From Allochromatium humboldtianum (GTDB lineage: Bacteria > Pseudomonadota > Gammaproteobacteria > Chromatiales > Chromatiaceae): a DNA stretch of 64,000 nucleotides. The stretch spans positions 186,001 through 250,000 of the forward strand of contig NZ_JABZEO010000007.1 in NCBI RefSeq assembly GCF_013385175.1, written 5' to 3'. This document shows positions 63,930-64,000 of this stretch, one piece after another. The notes below the pieces were generated by a model. The model searched no databases, was not told the DNA's origin, and saw only the letters and a list, made by a program, of their open reading frames with translations. Made by a program: the position numbers and the translations under genes. Every line of letters starts with the position of its first letter. The stretch's first letter is position 1.

Positions 63930-64000
63930 ACCTCAATGACATAATTATGATTTTCTATTAAATTTTTTTCAAAAGCCTCTATGATTGCAGCGGGCACTAA
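63926..64000 (-). CDS. 3' end of a gene cut by the window edge
   Basis: The last 24 codons (LVPAAIIEAFEKNLIENHNY then VIEV, stop) overlap the methyltransferase ATG by 4 nt (ATGA), which is typical of a real coupled gene. AT-rich like its neighbour. Too short for identification. Confidence 0.6.
   Translation of the reverse strand, partial: LVPAAIIEAFEKNLIENHNYVIEV

Overview
The window looks like a chromosome segment of a GC-rich gammaproteobacterium. The mixture of Rpn-type and REP-associated (RayT) transposases, the 'attaagtatactgtcccc' end repeats and an S-layer/RTX-like protein suggests a purple sulfur bacterium (Chromatiales), but this is inference. No rRNA, tRNA or CRISPR array was seen.

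Left flank (1-8.1 kb): an accessory island of toxin-antitoxin modules and small mobile elements. An intact relBE pair lies between two direct repeats. Remnants of MazE-, RelE- and VapC-like genes follow, then an Rpn nuclease/transposase, an intact higBA pair, a RayT transposase, and a 1.4 kb repeat island holding truncated copies of RayT and Rpn ends. A large calcium-binding/S-layer-like gene closes this part.

Prophage (about 8.1-56 kb, possibly to 60.7 kb): a tyrosine integrase and an AbiE type IV toxin-antitoxin pair at the left, then a nearly unbroken minus-strand set of phage genes, transcribed right to left. In transcription order these are recombination/replication (ssDNA-binding-like protein, Sak4-like ATPase, P63C, PD-(D/E)XK nuclease, primase-helicase, RuvC-like resolvase), a TacAT-type module, tail/terminase small-subunit genes, two ParB-methyltransferase fusions, a lambda-type head set (large terminase, gpW, portal, protease with nested scaffold, gpD, gpE, gpFII-like), a P2-type contractile tail (V, PAAR, W, J, I, fibres, FI, FII, E/E', T, U, X, D), and lysis genes. 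The virion is therefore a lambda-head/P2-tail chimera. The E/E' tail chaperone keeps the T TTT TTG frameshift site known from P2. Wedged between the two terminase subunits is a plus-strand cluster of nine small genes in five units. Each unit is preceded by one copy of the same repeat, whose two conserved blocks are always exactly 21 bp apart.

Right flank (56-64 kb): a promoter/operator region with one plus-strand orphan, then a four-gene minus-strand cassette (XRE regulator, ImmA/IrrE protease, two unrecognised proteins). Related operator-like sequences sit at both of its promoters. This cassette is the best candidate for an undescribed defence or regulated-toxin system. Last come surface-glycan genes: a TPR/O-GlcNAc-transferase-like protein fused to a methyltransferase, a separate AT-richer paralogue of that methyltransferase, and the 3' end of one more gene at the window edge.
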